A DNA stretch of 64,000 nt, from assembly GCF_009866655.1 (NCBI RefSeq), contig NZ_CP047420.1, positions 3,534,001 to 3,598,000 on the forward strand. The letters run 5' to 3'. Below, piece by piece: positions 1-8,207 of this stretch. This stretch comes from Rathayibacter sp. VKM Ac-2804. Its GTDB lineage: Bacteria; Actinomycetota; Actinomycetes; Actinomycetales; Microbacteriaceae. The stretch's first letter is position 1. Each line of letters begins with the position of its first letter. A program made the position numbers and the translations under genes. The notes beneath the pieces were generated by a model, which was given only the letters and a program-made list of their open reading frames with translations, searched no databases and was not told the DNA's origin.

Positions 1-68
1 GACAAGCACCAGGACGGGGTTGTACATGACTAGATCTTCTTGCTACATGACTGTCTAAGCTGTGGTGC

Positions 69-629
69 ATGGATGAGGTCGCGCTGACTCGACCGGCTGC
101 CGTTCGGCACCCGGGCACTGCGAGCGCGCCCGGCGCCGCCGAGGTCCTCGGCGCGATGCGCGCGTTCCGGACCGCCGAGAGCGCGATGCGCCGGCGCACC
201 CGCGGATCGATGGGGATGGGCGAGAACGACCTCCTCGCCGTGCAGTTCCTCATGCGCCGCCAGCAGGGGGGCCAGCACGTCAGCCCCAAGGACCTCGCCG
301 CCTACCTCGGCATCTCCTCCGCCTCGACGACCGTTCTCATCGACCGGCTGGTCAAGAGCGGGCACGTCGTCCGGCAGCCGCACCCCAGCGACCGGCGCGC
401 GATCCGCATCGTCGCCACCCCCACCTCGCACCGCGAGGTCCGCGAGACGCTGGACGACATGAACCAGCGGATGCTGGAGGCGGCCGAGCGGCTCTCCCCC
501 GAGGAGGCGAGCGCAGTGGTCCGCTTCCTGCAGACCGTGCGCGAGATCGTCGAGGCGCCCGGCGACGGCCTCGAGGACCTCGATGACGACGTCGCGCCCG
601 AGCTCACGGTCGAGCGACGCCGCGCCTGA
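69..629 (+). CDS. MarR family transcriptional regulator
   Basis: This 186-aa protein has the MarR winged-helix fold: a helical N-terminus, a recognition region around residues 75-100 (DLAAYLGISSASTTVLIDRL) and a wing with the family-typical HPSDRRA segment near residues 115-122. MarR proteins bind palindromic operators as dimers and usually repress neighbouring genes in a ligand- or oxidant-sensitive way. The N-terminal 25 residues and the acidic C-terminal tail are extra to the core. No strong ribosome binding site precedes the ATG, so a leaderless or different start is possible. The next gene, on the same strand, has a TTGAC palindrome in front of it that this regulator could bind; that link is inference. 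Confidence 0.85.
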   Translation: MDEVALTRPAAVRHPGTASAPGAAEVLGAMRAFRTAESAMRRRTRGSMGMGENDLLAVQFLMRRQQGGQHVSPKDLAAYLGISSASTTVLIDRLVKSGHVVRQPHPSDRRAIRIVATPTSHREVRETLDDMNQRMLEAAERLSPEEASAVVRFLQTVREIVEAPGDGLEDLDDDVAPELTVERRRA

Positions 630-704
630 GCGGCCTCCCGACTCGCGGGCACGGCCCGCCTCTCCGTCGCGCCCTCCGCGTCACCGATCGTTCATCCGGC
701 CGGC

Positions 705-721
705 TTGACATGGTTAGTCAA
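705..721 (+). promoter_or_regulatory. TTGAC-N7-GTCAA palindrome, candidate MarR operator/-35 region
   Basis: The 17 bp TTGACATGGTTAGTCAA form an inverted repeat with perfect 5-bp arms, and the left arm is a consensus -35 hexamer (TTGACA). It lies about 70 bp before the start at 789. A CTGTCTA word occurs just downstream and again just before the marR start (around 50-57), which may mark a shared promoter or operator. Binding by the MarR protein is inferred from position only. Confidence 0.45.
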
Positions 722-788
722 ACTAGTAGAGAGTCTGTCTAGCGACAGGGTGCACCCATCCTGTTCGACGTGCGACAGGGAGAAGACC

Positions 789-1130
789 ATGGGCAGCATC
801 ATGTACGGCACTCCTCCGGCGGCCATCGAGGTCGACGACCGGACTCTGGCTCACCTGCAGATCGTGATCATCAACAAGTTCCGCCGGGACGAGCGCTTCC
901 TCCTGACGCTCGACGCCAGCCCGAACGCGGGGACCGGGCGCCGCGGCGTCTGGATGCACCCGACCATCCCGATCCAGTTCGACTTCAAGGGCAGCCGCCA
1001 GCCCACCATCAACCCCGAGTGGATCGAGGCCCTGATGGAACGCGCCAACAGCGGCGCCGGTCTGCGCATCGTTCCCGAGCCGGTCGGCGCCGCCGCCGTG
1101 CCGCTGCGGCGCGCGGAGCCCGCCGCCTGA
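789..1130 (+). CDS. DUF7882-type small protein
   Basis: This protein of about 113 aa starts MGSIMYGTPPAAIEVDDRTL and continues with a conserved LAHLQIVIINKFRRDE stretch and a WMHPTIPIQFDF core. From memory these match the DUF7882 family of Microbacteriaceae, whose members are often mislabelled ATP-dependent DNA ligase although no ligase motif is present. The function is unknown. I chose the ATG at 789 because GGGAGA lies 6-10 nt upstream; the reading frame stays open to a TTG at 705, but that segment overlaps the palindromic promoter region. It is probably co-controlled with the MarR gene upstream. The C-terminus is alanine-rich and probably disordered. Confidence 0.7.
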   Translation: MGSIMYGTPPAAIEVDDRTLAHLQIVIINKFRRDERFLLTLDASPNAGTGRRGVWMHPTIPIQFDFKGSRQPTINPEWIEALMERANSGAGLRIVPEPVGAAAVPLRRAEPAA

Positions 1131-1294
1131 CCCGTGGTTCCGCGGTTCGTCGCACACTTCTCCGATGACTGTCGGACTCTCCGAACTCTCTCGCAAGGGC
1201 TGGACATCCCGCGCCACCCCTGACTGACAGGCCTACACTTCGAGGGCGGTCCGGGTTCGTTCCGGCGGGCTCGACCCCGTGGCCGCACGCATGA

Positions 1295-1340
1295 CCGGAC
1301 GCCGGGTAGCGAGCCCCCCTCTCGTGGGCCCGGCGTCCGG
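1295..1340. terminator. Strong GC hairpin after the DUF7882 gene
   Basis: Arms CCGGACGCCGGG (1295-1306) and CCCGGCGTCCGG (1329-1340) are a perfect 12-bp inverted repeat around a 22-nt loop. No T-tract follows. It lies in the 264-bp gap between the DUF7882 gene and the next small gene, so it may end transcription or form a leader structure for that gene. I see no other gene in this gap. Confidence 0.5.
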
Positions 1341-1394
1341 GTGCGCGGCGCACCCGAAGCGTCTCCGCGAGGCCCGCCGACAGGAGTCGGCGAC

Positions 1395-1622
1395 ATGACG
1401 ATCGACACGACCATCGCCCCGCGCGCCTCAGCCGGGGTCCACGAGGTGCGGCCCGGCGACGAGTTCACCGCCGTCGTCTCGGACGATCTGGAGTGGTGGC
1501 GCGTCGTCGCCGTCCTCGGGATCCGCGTGCTCGCGGAGCGGATCCGCAGCGGCGACCGGCACACGTTCACCCTCCGCTTCGTGCGGTACCGCCTCGCGGT
1601 CGCGCAGGGCGACTCGATCTAG
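1395..1622 (+). CDS. Small hypothetical protein (75 aa)
   Basis: The ATG at 1395 has AGGAG about 9 nt upstream, which favours it over the longer frame that opens at 1341. The protein starts MTIDTTIAPRASAGVHEVRPGD and contains a WWRVVAVLG segment; it has no signal peptide or membrane helix. I do not recognise the family. The charged ends with a hydrophobic centre suggest a small folded domain. Its stop codon falls inside a 16-bp tandem duplication that also contains the stop of the convergent glycosyltransferase gene. Confidence 0.6.
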   Translation: MTIDTTIAPRASAGVHEVRPGDEFTAVVSDDLEWWRVVAVLGIRVLAERIRSGDRHTFTLRFVRYRLAVAQGDSI

Positions 1623-1650
1623 GCGGCCTGCTCGCTAGGCGGCCTGCTCG
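1619..1650. repeat. Perfect 16-bp tandem duplication spanning two convergent stop codons
   Basis: CTAGGCGGCCTGCTCG occurs twice head to tail (1619-1634 and 1635-1650). The TAG of the plus-strand gene is in the first copy and the TAG of the minus-strand gene is in the second copy. Because CTAG is its own reverse complement, one ancestral copy could have served both genes, with the stops overlapping. Confidence 0.9.
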
Positions 1651-2945
1651 GCGCGCGCCGGTCGCGGGATCCGTGCGAACAGCCGGTCGAAGACCTGCCG
1701 CCGGTCGAACTGCAGGGCGTACTCGCGCGCGGCCGTCGCGCGCTGCGCCCGGTCCTCCGCCGTCAGCTCGAGCACCACGTGGTCCAGCAGCGCGGCGATC
1801 GTGTCCGGATCCTCGACCGGGGTGATGAACGCGTGCTCGCCGACGGCCTCGCCGATCCCGCCGGTGAGCGTGGTGATGACGGGGCCGCCGCCCGCGAGCA
1901 TCTTCTCGGCGAGCGCGATGCCGAACGTCTCGACGAACTCCGGGCGCGGCTTGCTCGGCAGCACGAACGCCGAGCAGCCGGCCATCAGGTAGGGCTTCTC
2001 GGCGTCGCCGACGTCATCGAGGAAGCGGATGCGGTGCGCCAGCGGCGAGGCGGCCGCGAGGCGGCGCAGCTCCGCCTCCTGCGGTCCGCGTCCGGCGATC
2101 ACGAGCTCGCGGTCGGCGTGGACGCCGCTGCGCTCGTAGCCGGCGATCAGGTCCTCGACCCCCTTCGCCTCCGTCAGTCGGGAGAGGAAGAGCACGTAGC
2201 CGTCGGTGCGGAGGCCGCGGGCGCGCACGACCTCGTCGACCACGGCGGGATCGAGTCCGGTGTAGGCGTCGGAGTCGATCGCCGGGTAGGAGATCTCGAT
2301 GCGCGCGCGGCACTGCTCGGCGAACCGGGTGCCGTGGACGGCGTCGATCCGCTCGGCCTCCTCGACGATCAGGTCGCGGGTGTACTCGGAGACGGCGACG
2401 CAGTGGTCCTGCGACAGGTACGAGGCGAAGATGTGCGCGGCGGCGCCGAGGCGGCCCTCCTCGACCGCCCGGCGGACGACGTTGGTGACGTCGGAGCCGA
2501 CCGCCTCGGCGACCGTCGTGACGTCGACCGGCAGGCCGGTGCTCCAGGCCGCGCGCAGGGCGTCCGCGACCGCGAGAGTGTGCGGGCTGAGGTAGAGCGA
2601 GAGGCAGACGGTGGGCACGCCGTCGGTGAACAGCTCGACCAGGCGGCCGACCATGCCGGCGAGGAAGCGGCCGTCCGGCACCTTGTAGTCGCCGACGGGC
2701 TCCGGTCGCTCGACGATGATGCCGTCGCTGTAGGGGAGGACCGCGTCGAGCGGCTTGAGCGGGAGGCCGGCGGCCTGGAGGCGCTCGATCGGCCAGGTGA
2801 CGATGCGCACCTCGTCGAAGCCGCGCTCGAGGGCGGTCTCGGCGAGGTTGCGGGCCTCGACCGAGTGCCCGCAGATCACCGGATCCGCGCGGACCACGAT
2901 GACGAGTCGGTTCTGCACGGTGTGGGCGTGCGTGCTCTGGTCCAT
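1635..2945 (-). CDS. Glycosyltransferase family 4 protein
   Basis: This 436-aa protein has a GT-B architecture. The N-terminal half begins RLVIVVRADPVICGHSVEARN, the usual opening of a donor/acceptor Rossmann domain, and the C-terminal half carries VLFLSRLTEAKGVEDLIAGY, GRGPQEAELRR and the E-x7-E-type motif PEFVETFGIALAEK. GT4 enzymes are retaining glycosyltransferases that use nucleotide sugars. The acceptor cannot be told. AGGAGG lies directly before the ATG at 2945. It is downstream of the GH92 gene on the same strand with an 80-bp gap, so the two may be co-transcribed. The long frame that reads through upstream to 5150 is an artefact of high GC. Confidence 0.85.
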   Translation of the reverse strand: MDQSTHAHTVQNRLVIVVRADPVICGHSVEARNLAETALERGFDEVRIVTWPIERLQAAGLPLKPLDAVLPYSDGIIVERPEPVGDYKVPDGRFLAGMVGRLVELFTDGVPTVCLSLYLSPHTLAVADALRAAWSTGLPVDVTTVAEAVGSDVTNVVRRAVEEGRLGAAAHIFASYLSQDHCVAVSEYTRDLIVEEAERIDAVHGTRFAEQCRARIEISYPAIDSDAYTGLDPAVVDEVVRARGLRTDGYVLFLSRLTEAKGVEDLIAGYERSGVHADRELVIAGRGPQEAELRRLAAASPLAHRIRFLDDVGDAEKPYLMAGCSAFVLPSKPRPEFVETFGIALAEKMLAGGGPVITTLTGGIGEAVGEHAFITPVEDPDTIAALLDHVVLELTAEDRAQRATAAREYALQFDRRQVFDRLFARIPRPARAEQAA

Positions 2946-3025
2946 GGGGCTCCTCCTGAATGCTGGGTGCGGGTGGTCGGTGCGGGTGGCGGGTGCGGCG
3001 TGCGGGTGGTCGGCGGTGCGGGTGG

Positions 3026-5227
3026 TCAGCGGTGCGGGAACGACGGCGGCCGGTGCTCGGGGGCGCTCCCCCAGCCGACGGGCTCGGCGCCGAGGTGCAG
3101 CGTCAGCTCGCCGCCGCGGTGCAGCTCGGCCGCGGTGATCCAGCTCGCCTCGAGCGGTGCGCCGTTCAGCTCCGCCCGCTGCACGTACTGGACGGGTCCG
3201 CCCGGCACCGGCTCGATGAAGCCGGTGGTGCGGATCTCGACGTCCGCGCCGCCGATCGCGAGCGAGGCGCGGGCGAAGGCGGGCGCGTTGACCAGGAGCA
3301 GGCCCTGGCCGGCGACCGGGAAGAGCCCGAGGCTCGCCCAGACGTACCAGGAGCTCAGACCCCCGGAGTCGTCGTTGCCGGGCAGGCCGCCGCGGCCGGC
3401 GCCGAAGCGCTGGTGCAGCACCCCGTGCACGACCTCGGCCGTGCGGTCGGGGCGGCCCGCGTAGTGGTACGCCCAGGGTGCGTCCATGTCGGGCTCGTTG
3501 TTCAGCCCCTCGAAGCGGCCGAGGGCCGAGCCCGCGAGCATCTCGGCGCGGTCCGGGCGCAGTCCCGGCTGCACGACGGGCTCGGCGCCGTAGCCGAAGA
3601 ACTCGTCCAGCTGCACGACGAAGGCGTCGTCGCCGCCGCTGATCGCGATGCGGCCGGCCATGTCGTGCAGCAGGCGGAAGGAGTAGTTGTGCCTGGTGCC
3701 CTCGTAGTAGGTCGAGTCCTTGAGCAGGCCCGAGCGCAGGTCGTAGGCGTTCACCCACTGGGCGGCTCGCTCCTCGAGCTGGTCGGCGAGGACGTGGTCG
3801 CCGACGTGCCGCGCCACGACCGCGGTGCACCAGTAGCCGTGCGCGAGGTCGAGGGTGTGGCTGATCGGGTGCGCCTCCCCCGCCGCCAGGAACTCCTCGC
3901 CGTAGGTGCGCTTGAGGTCCTCGCCCATGTGCACGAGGGCCGCCTCCCAGTCGATGCCGGGCAGGCCGAGGCGGCAGAGGTCGGCGAGGAAGGTGTGCGC
4001 GAGGGCGCTGCCCTGGCGGGAGAAGCGGTCGCTGCCCTTGGCCATCCGGTAGCCGATCGGGAAGTTGCCCTCCTCCTCGCAGATGGTGAGCAGCGCCGCG
4101 CCGACCTCGACCGCGCGCTCGGGGACGAGCGCGGTGAGCAGCGGGAGCTGAGTGCGGTAGATGTCCCACATCGTGCTGAGGTCGAAGACGAACGGGCCGT
4201 CGCTCGGCCAGAACGGGCTCTCGTCCGGCGCCAGGCACGGCTTGATCAGCGAGTGGTAGAGCGCCGTGGCGAACACGGTCTCGCGCTCGGTCGAGGGGGT
4301 GTCCACGGCGACGGTGCGCAGGCGCTTCCGCCAGGTCTTGCGGGTGCGGTCGCGGCGCTGGTCGAAGCCGCCGATCGTGGCCGGGACGTCGCGGTGCAGG
4401 TTCTCGCGGGCGCGGTCGGTGCCGCGGAGGGAGAAGCCCATCCGCAGCTCGACGGTCTGCCCGGCCGTGCTCGGTCCGGCCCACATCAGTCCGAACGGGC
4501 GCAGGGTCGTCGGGCGGATGTGGTCGAAGTCGAGCCGGGTGCCGCCGGGCATCAGCCGCCGGTCGTACCAGAGCATCTGCCGCCATTGCAGGGCGTCGCA
4601 CTCGAGGTGGACGGCGAGCGGTGCGCCCTCCATCACGACCTCGCCTGCCGCGACGCCCGGCGAGATCGAGTGCAGCTGCGCGCGGAGCGGGATCGTCGCT
4701 CCGGACGGGATCGCGAGGCCGCCGAGCGAGAGGTCGACGACCACGCGGGCGCTGCGGTGCTCGGGGAAGGTGTAGCGGTGCACGACCGAGGCGGGCCCGA
4801 CGGTCAGCTCGGCGCGGATCCCGGAGGAGAGGGTCGCGGCGTAGTAGCCGGGCTCGGCGACCTCGTCCTCGATCGCCCAGCTGCGGCCGAGCTCGTCGAG
4901 CGGCTCGAGCATCGGCGTGACGCGGAGGTAGTTGTAGTACTTGCGGATCGCGCCGGTGCCGGACTGCTGGAAGTGCGTGAAGCCGGAGGCGACGAGGCCG
5001 TCCTGGATCGTCGGCGGGACCCCCTCGAGCGCCAGGTCGTAGCGGCCGTAGCCGGTGGGGTAGGCGCCGGAGTAGGAGCACGCGGACACCATCCCGAGCG
5101 GGAAGGTCGCGCCCGGGTGCGTGTTGCCGATCTGCGGCTTCGGCGACCACCAGGTCGCCGCCAGCCCGGTCGCGTCGGGGAGCTGTGTCGCCTCGGTGCC
5201 GAGGAACGGGTCCACCCGCTCGATCAC
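3026..5227 (-). CDS. GH92 family alpha-mannosidase
   Basis: This 733-aa protein shows the GH92 signature along its length: VDPFLGTE at the start, GNTHPGATFPLGMV near residue 35-48, FEGLNNEPDMDAPWAYHYAGRP in the catalytic region (quoted in part: PWAYHYAGRP) and GNDDSGGLSSWYVWASLGLF near residue 610. GH92 enzymes are calcium-dependent inverting exo-alpha-mannosidases acting mostly on alpha-1,2- and related mannosides. No signal peptide is visible, so it may act inside the cell on imported mannosides. No other glycan importer adjoins it; the GT4 gene lies downstream on the same strand. The 137-bp gap upstream, to the reductase gene, shows no obvious regulatory palindrome. Confidence 0.9.
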   Translation of the reverse strand: MIERVDPFLGTEATQLPDATGLAATWWSPKPQIGNTHPGATFPLGMVSACSYSGAYPTGYGRYDLALEGVPPTIQDGLVASGFTHFQQSGTGAIRKYYNYLRVTPMLEPLDELGRSWAIEDEVAEPGYYAATLSSGIRAELTVGPASVVHRYTFPEHRSARVVVDLSLGGLAIPSGATIPLRAQLHSISPGVAAGEVVMEGAPLAVHLECDALQWRQMLWYDRRLMPGGTRLDFDHIRPTTLRPFGLMWAGPSTAGQTVELRMGFSLRGTDRARENLHRDVPATIGGFDQRRDRTRKTWRKRLRTVAVDTPSTERETVFATALYHSLIKPCLAPDESPFWPSDGPFVFDLSTMWDIYRTQLPLLTALVPERAVEVGAALLTICEEEGNFPIGYRMAKGSDRFSRQGSALAHTFLADLCRLGLPGIDWEAALVHMGEDLKRTYGEEFLAAGEAHPISHTLDLAHGYWCTAVVARHVGDHVLADQLEERAAQWVNAYDLRSGLLKDSTYYEGTRHNYSFRLLHDMAGRIAISGGDDAFVVQLDEFFGYGAEPVVQPGLRPDRAEMLAGSALGRFEGLNNEPDMDAPWAYHYAGRPDRTAEVVHGVLHQRFGAGRGGLPGNDDSGGLSSWYVWASLGLFPVAGQGLLLVNAPAFARASLAIGGADVEIRTTGFIEPVPGGPVQYVQRAELNGAPLEASWITAAELHRGGELTLHLGAEPVGWGSAPEHRPPSFPHR

Positions 5228-5364
5228 CGGGTGCCCACCCGTCCGTACCCCGCCGCCGCCATGCCGTGACGCTAGGCAGCGCGGGGGGACGCAGGGTGTC
5301 GGCCGGGTGTCCGCGGGGCGACGGGTCGGCGACCGGACGGGGCCGCCGACCCCCTACCGCGCGC

Positions 5365-6477
5365 CTACGGGATCAGGCGCTCCGCGCGATAGCGGTCGAA
5401 CAGGGCCGTGAAGGAGTCGACCGTGCGGTGGTGCACGCCGAAGCCGGCCAGGCGCGACTTGCTGATGTCGGTGACCACCTCGATCTGCCGGCCGAGATCG
5501 GCGTCGGTGTGCCACCAGGAGGCGACGCGCTCGAGGTCGGGCTCGATCAGGTCGTGCTCGCGGACGAGGCGCTGCCAGACGTCGTCGGCGCCGGCCATCT
5601 GCTGCTCGAGGGGCTGCGGCTCCTCGCCGGGGCCGACGGGCTCGACGCCGAAGTGCTCGGCGATCCGCGACCACATCCAGCGCCAGCGGAAGACGTCGCC
5701 GTTGACGACGTTGAACGCCTCGTCGCGGCCCGCCTCGCTCGTCGACGCCCAGAGCATCTGCTCGGCGAGGACGGTGGAGTCGGTCATGTCGGTGAGGCCG
5801 TTCCACTGGGTGAGCGAGCCGGGGAAGACGAAGGGCGTGCCCTGGGCGCGGTGGATCGACGCGGCGACGGCGAGGGTGAGGCCCATGTTCATCGCGTTGC
5901 CGACCGCGTGGCCGATCACGGTGTGCGAGCGGTGCACCGACCAGGTGAAGCCGTCGCGCTCGGCGGCGGCGAAGAGCTCGTCCTCCTGCGCGTAGTAGAA
6001 GTTGGGCGCGTCGAGGCGCTCCTCCTCCTCGTGGAACGGGGTGTCGGGCATCGCGCCCTGGCCGTAGGCCTCGAACGGGCCGAGGTAGTGCTTGAGCCCG
6101 GTGACGAGCGCGACGTGCTGGAGCGGCGCGTGCGAGAGCGCGGCGAGGAGGTCGCGGACCATGCCGCCGTTGACGGCGATGTTCTCCTCCTCCGTGGCCT
6201 GGCGCGACCAGGCGGTGAAGAAGACGTGGGTCGGCTTCTCGTGGGCGAGCACGCGGGCGAGGTCCTCAGCGGAGCGGAGGTCGGCGGAGAGCGGGGTGAC
6301 GCCGGGGCGCTCGGCGATCGGCCGGCGGGAGAGGGCGGTCACGGGCCAGCCGCGCTCGGTGAGCAGGTCGACGAGGGCGGAGCCGCCGATGCCGGTGGCG
6401 CCGACCACGAGGGCGCGCTGCTCGGGAGTGGGGACCTCGGGAGTGGGGACGGTGGACGGGTCTGCTGCGGAAGTCAT
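5365..6477 (-). CDS. PRISE-like SDR (progesterone 5-beta-reductase/iridoid synthase-like enone reductase)
   Basis: This 370-aa protein has an NADP-binding GATGIGG loop at residues 27-33 and the two motifs that set PRISE enzymes apart from ordinary SDRs: TGLKHYLGPF (Lys129) and NFYYAQED (Tyr161/162). Plant and bacterial PRISE enzymes reduce activated C=C bonds of enones with NADPH. The natural substrate here is unknown. I chose the ATG at 6477; a longer frame to 6573 would overlap the neighbouring lipoprotein gene and adds a low-complexity leader. A 15-bp tandem duplication near the start codes for a repeated VPTPE motif. Confidence in the family is high, but in the exact reaction it is moderate. 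Confidence 0.8.
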   Translation of the reverse strand: MTSAADPSTVPTPEVPTPEQRALVVGATGIGGSALVDLLTERGWPVTALSRRPIAERPGVTPLSADLRSAEDLARVLAHEKPTHVFFTAWSRQATEEENIAVNGGMVRDLLAALSHAPLQHVALVTGLKHYLGPFEAYGQGAMPDTPFHEEEERLDAPNFYYAQEDELFAAAERDGFTWSVHRSHTVIGHAVGNAMNMGLTLAVAASIHRAQGTPFVFPGSLTQWNGLTDMTDSTVLAEQMLWASTSEAGRDEAFNVVNGDVFRWRWMWSRIAEHFGVEPVGPGEEPQPLEQQMAGADDVWQRLVREHDLIEPDLERVASWWHTDADLGRQIEVVTDISKSRLAGFGVHHRTVDSFTALFDRYRAERLIP

Positions 6478-6520
6478 CCCTGAGGACAACGCGCGTCCCG
6501 GCCTGGCATTCCTGGGCGCG

Positions 6521-6907
6521 TCAGCCGACGGCGGGCAGCGGCTCGCCGTGGCCGTCGAAGGAGAGCTCGACACCGGCCTCGGCGCACTCGCGGGCGATCA
6601 GGTCGAGGGCGTTCCAGAAGGACGGACTGCGAGCAGGTGTCCGCGCCAGATCAGTGAGGAGCGCCAACTTCGCGAGCCGTGCCGCGTCCGCAGCGGTCGA
6701 CGTGGAGTTCTCGTACTGCAACGCGTCGAGAGCGATCTCGACCTCCTCTCGCCTCTGTGGCACGGGATCCGCCGCGAAGGCGTTCCACGAGTCCTCCACG
6801 GGAGGGCAGAGGGCCGGGTCCTGGGTCTGCCCGGGGAGGGCGCAGGCGGTGAGGAGCAGGACGGGCGCGGCGAGGAGCGCCACCGCCGCTCTGCTCCTCC
6901 GCCACAT
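6521..6907 (-). CDS. Putative lipoprotein (128 aa)
   Basis: The protein begins MWRRSRAAVALLAAPVLLLT followed by Ala-Cys, a clear lipobox with the acylated Cys at residue 22, so it should be anchored to the outer face of the membrane. The rest is a small, mostly helical acidic domain with two further Cys residues (CPPVED and ECAEAG) that may form a disulphide. I do not recognise a family. It is 43 bp upstream of the PRISE-like gene on the same strand and divergent from the MFS gene. Confidence 0.7.
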   Translation of the reverse strand: MWRRSRAAVALLAAPVLLLTACALPGQTQDPALCPPVEDSWNAFAADPVPQRREEVEIALDALQYENSTSTAADAARLAKLALLTDLARTPARSPSFWNALDLIARECAEAGVELSFDGHGEPLPAVG

Positions 6908-6968
6908 CCGAGTGAGCGTACCGACCGCTCGGGACTCGGGTGTCGGAGGCGCGGGGTAGCGTCGGTGG

Positions 6969-8153
6969 GTGCGTGCTCCGTGGAAGAACCGTGAACCCGG
7001 GGCGCGGCTCCCCCGCGATGTGAAGGTCCTCGGGATCGTCGCCTTCTTCGTGATGCTGGGGTTCGGCGTCGTCGTGCCGGTGCTGCCGGTGTACGTGCGG
7101 AGCTTCGGGGTCGGCTACGTCGAGGTCGGCGCGGTGGTGTCGGCGTTCGCGCTGATGCGGCTGGTCGCGAATCCGTTCGTCGGGCCGCTGGTCGACCGGG
7201 TGGGCGAGCGCATCGTGCTGGCCGTCGGCATCGGGATCGTGGCGGTGTCCAGCGCGCTCGTCGGGCTCGCCGGCGACTACGCGCACCTGCTGCTGCTGCG
7301 CGGGGCGGGCGGGATCGGCTCCGCGATGTTCTCGGTCGCCGCGATGACGCTGCTGCTGCGGACGGCGGATCCGGAGCGGCGGGGCCGGTCGATCGGCTTC
7401 TACCAGGGCGGGTTCCTGCTCGGCGGCATGGCGGGACCGGCCGTCGGCGGCGTCCTGACGGCGATCTCGCTGACCGCTCCCTTCTTCTTCTACGCGGGGA
7501 CGCTCGCGATCGCCGGGCTGGTCGGGCTGGTGCTCCTGCAGCGGCCGGACCGGGACGCGGAGGCGAAAGCGGCCGTCGCGGCGCCGAAGCCGATGCGGGA
7601 GGTCGCCCGCGATCCGCGCTACCAGAGCGCCGTGCTCGCGAACTTCGCGCTCGGCTGGTCGGCGATGGGCGTGCGCGCGACGCTCGTGCCGGTGCTCGTC
7701 GTCGAGGGGCTCGGCGACGAGCCGGCCTGGACGGGCATCGCGTTCGCCATCGCGGCGGTGGTGCAGACCATCGCGCTCGCGCCGGCCGGGCGCTTCGTCG
7801 ACACGGTCGGGCGGCGGCCCGCGCTGATCGGCGGGTTCGCCGTCGCGGCCGTCGCGATGCTGGCGATGCCGCTGGTGCACGAGCTGTGGCTGCTGATCGC
7901 GCTGCTCTGCGTGTACGGAGCGGCGGCGGCGTTCATGGGGACGGCGCCGGGCGCGCTCGTGGGCGACGCGGCGGGTGAGCGCGGCGGCAAGCCGGTGTCG
8001 TTCTTCCAGGCGGCGTCGGACCTCGGCGGTGTCGTCGGGCCGCTGCTCGCGGGGGCGCTCGCGGACGCCGCGTCGCCGACGGCCGCGTTCGCCTCGGCGT
8101 TCCTGCTGCTCGGGCTGACCGCGGTGGTCGGGCTGCGGGTGCCGCGGCGCTGA
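6969..8153 (+). CDS. MFS transporter
   Basis: This 394-aa protein has about twelve hydrophobic segments and the MFS loop motif between TM2 and TM3 (GPLVDRVGERI), repeated in weaker form in the second half (GRFVDTVGRRPALIGG). It resembles drug:proton antiporters of the DHA1 type, 12-TM class, in length and in its VVVPVLPVYV TM1. It probably exports a small toxic or metabolic compound by proton antiport. Translation is likely from GTG 6969. The divergent 61-bp spacer to the lipoprotein gene must hold both promoters. The substrate cannot be inferred. Confidence 0.85.
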   Translation: MRAPWKNREPGARLPRDVKVLGIVAFFVMLGFGVVVPVLPVYVRSFGVGYVEVGAVVSAFALMRLVANPFVGPLVDRVGERIVLAVGIGIVAVSSALVGLAGDYAHLLLLRGAGGIGSAMFSVAAMTLLLRTADPERRGRSIGFYQGGFLLGGMAGPAVGGVLTAISLTAPFFFYAGTLAIAGLVGLVLLQRPDRDAEAKAAVAAPKPMREVARDPRYQSAVLANFALGWSAMGVRATLVPVLVVEGLGDEPAWTGIAFAIAAVVQTIALAPAGRFVDTVGRRPALIGGFAVAAVAMLAMPLVHELWLLIALLCVYGAAAAFMGTAPGALVGDAAGERGGKPVSFFQAASDLGGVVGPLLAGALADAASPTAAFASAFLLLGLTAVVGLRVPRR

Positions 8154-8160
8154 CCTGGCG

Positions 8161-8200
8161 GATCTCGAGACGCCCGCTCCGCGGGCTACTCGATCAGCAG
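8161..8200 (-). repeat. Dispersed hairpin repeat, copy 1
   Basis: This copy reads ATCTCGAGACGCCCGC...GCGGGCTACTCGATCAGCA. It belongs to a family seen seven times in the window, always between genes, with consensus CTGGTCGAGTAGCC, a short GC core and GTATCGAGATCC. The two halves are imperfectly complementary, so each copy can fold into a hairpin. This copy sits between the convergent ends of the MFS and PLP-enzyme genes. Confidence 0.8.
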
Positions 8201-8207
8201 GAAGCGG

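Noticed and set aside
789..1130. Label as ATP-dependent DNA ligase
   Set aside because: The protein is about 113 aa and has no ligase lysine motif. The label comes from annotation transfer within the DUF7882 family.
1635..5150. A 1171-codon open frame spanning the GT4 and GH92 genes
   Set aside because: Only the last 436 codons look like a protein family. The rest is the antisense-like Arg/Pro-rich reading of the GH92 gene, which has its own well-supported frame.
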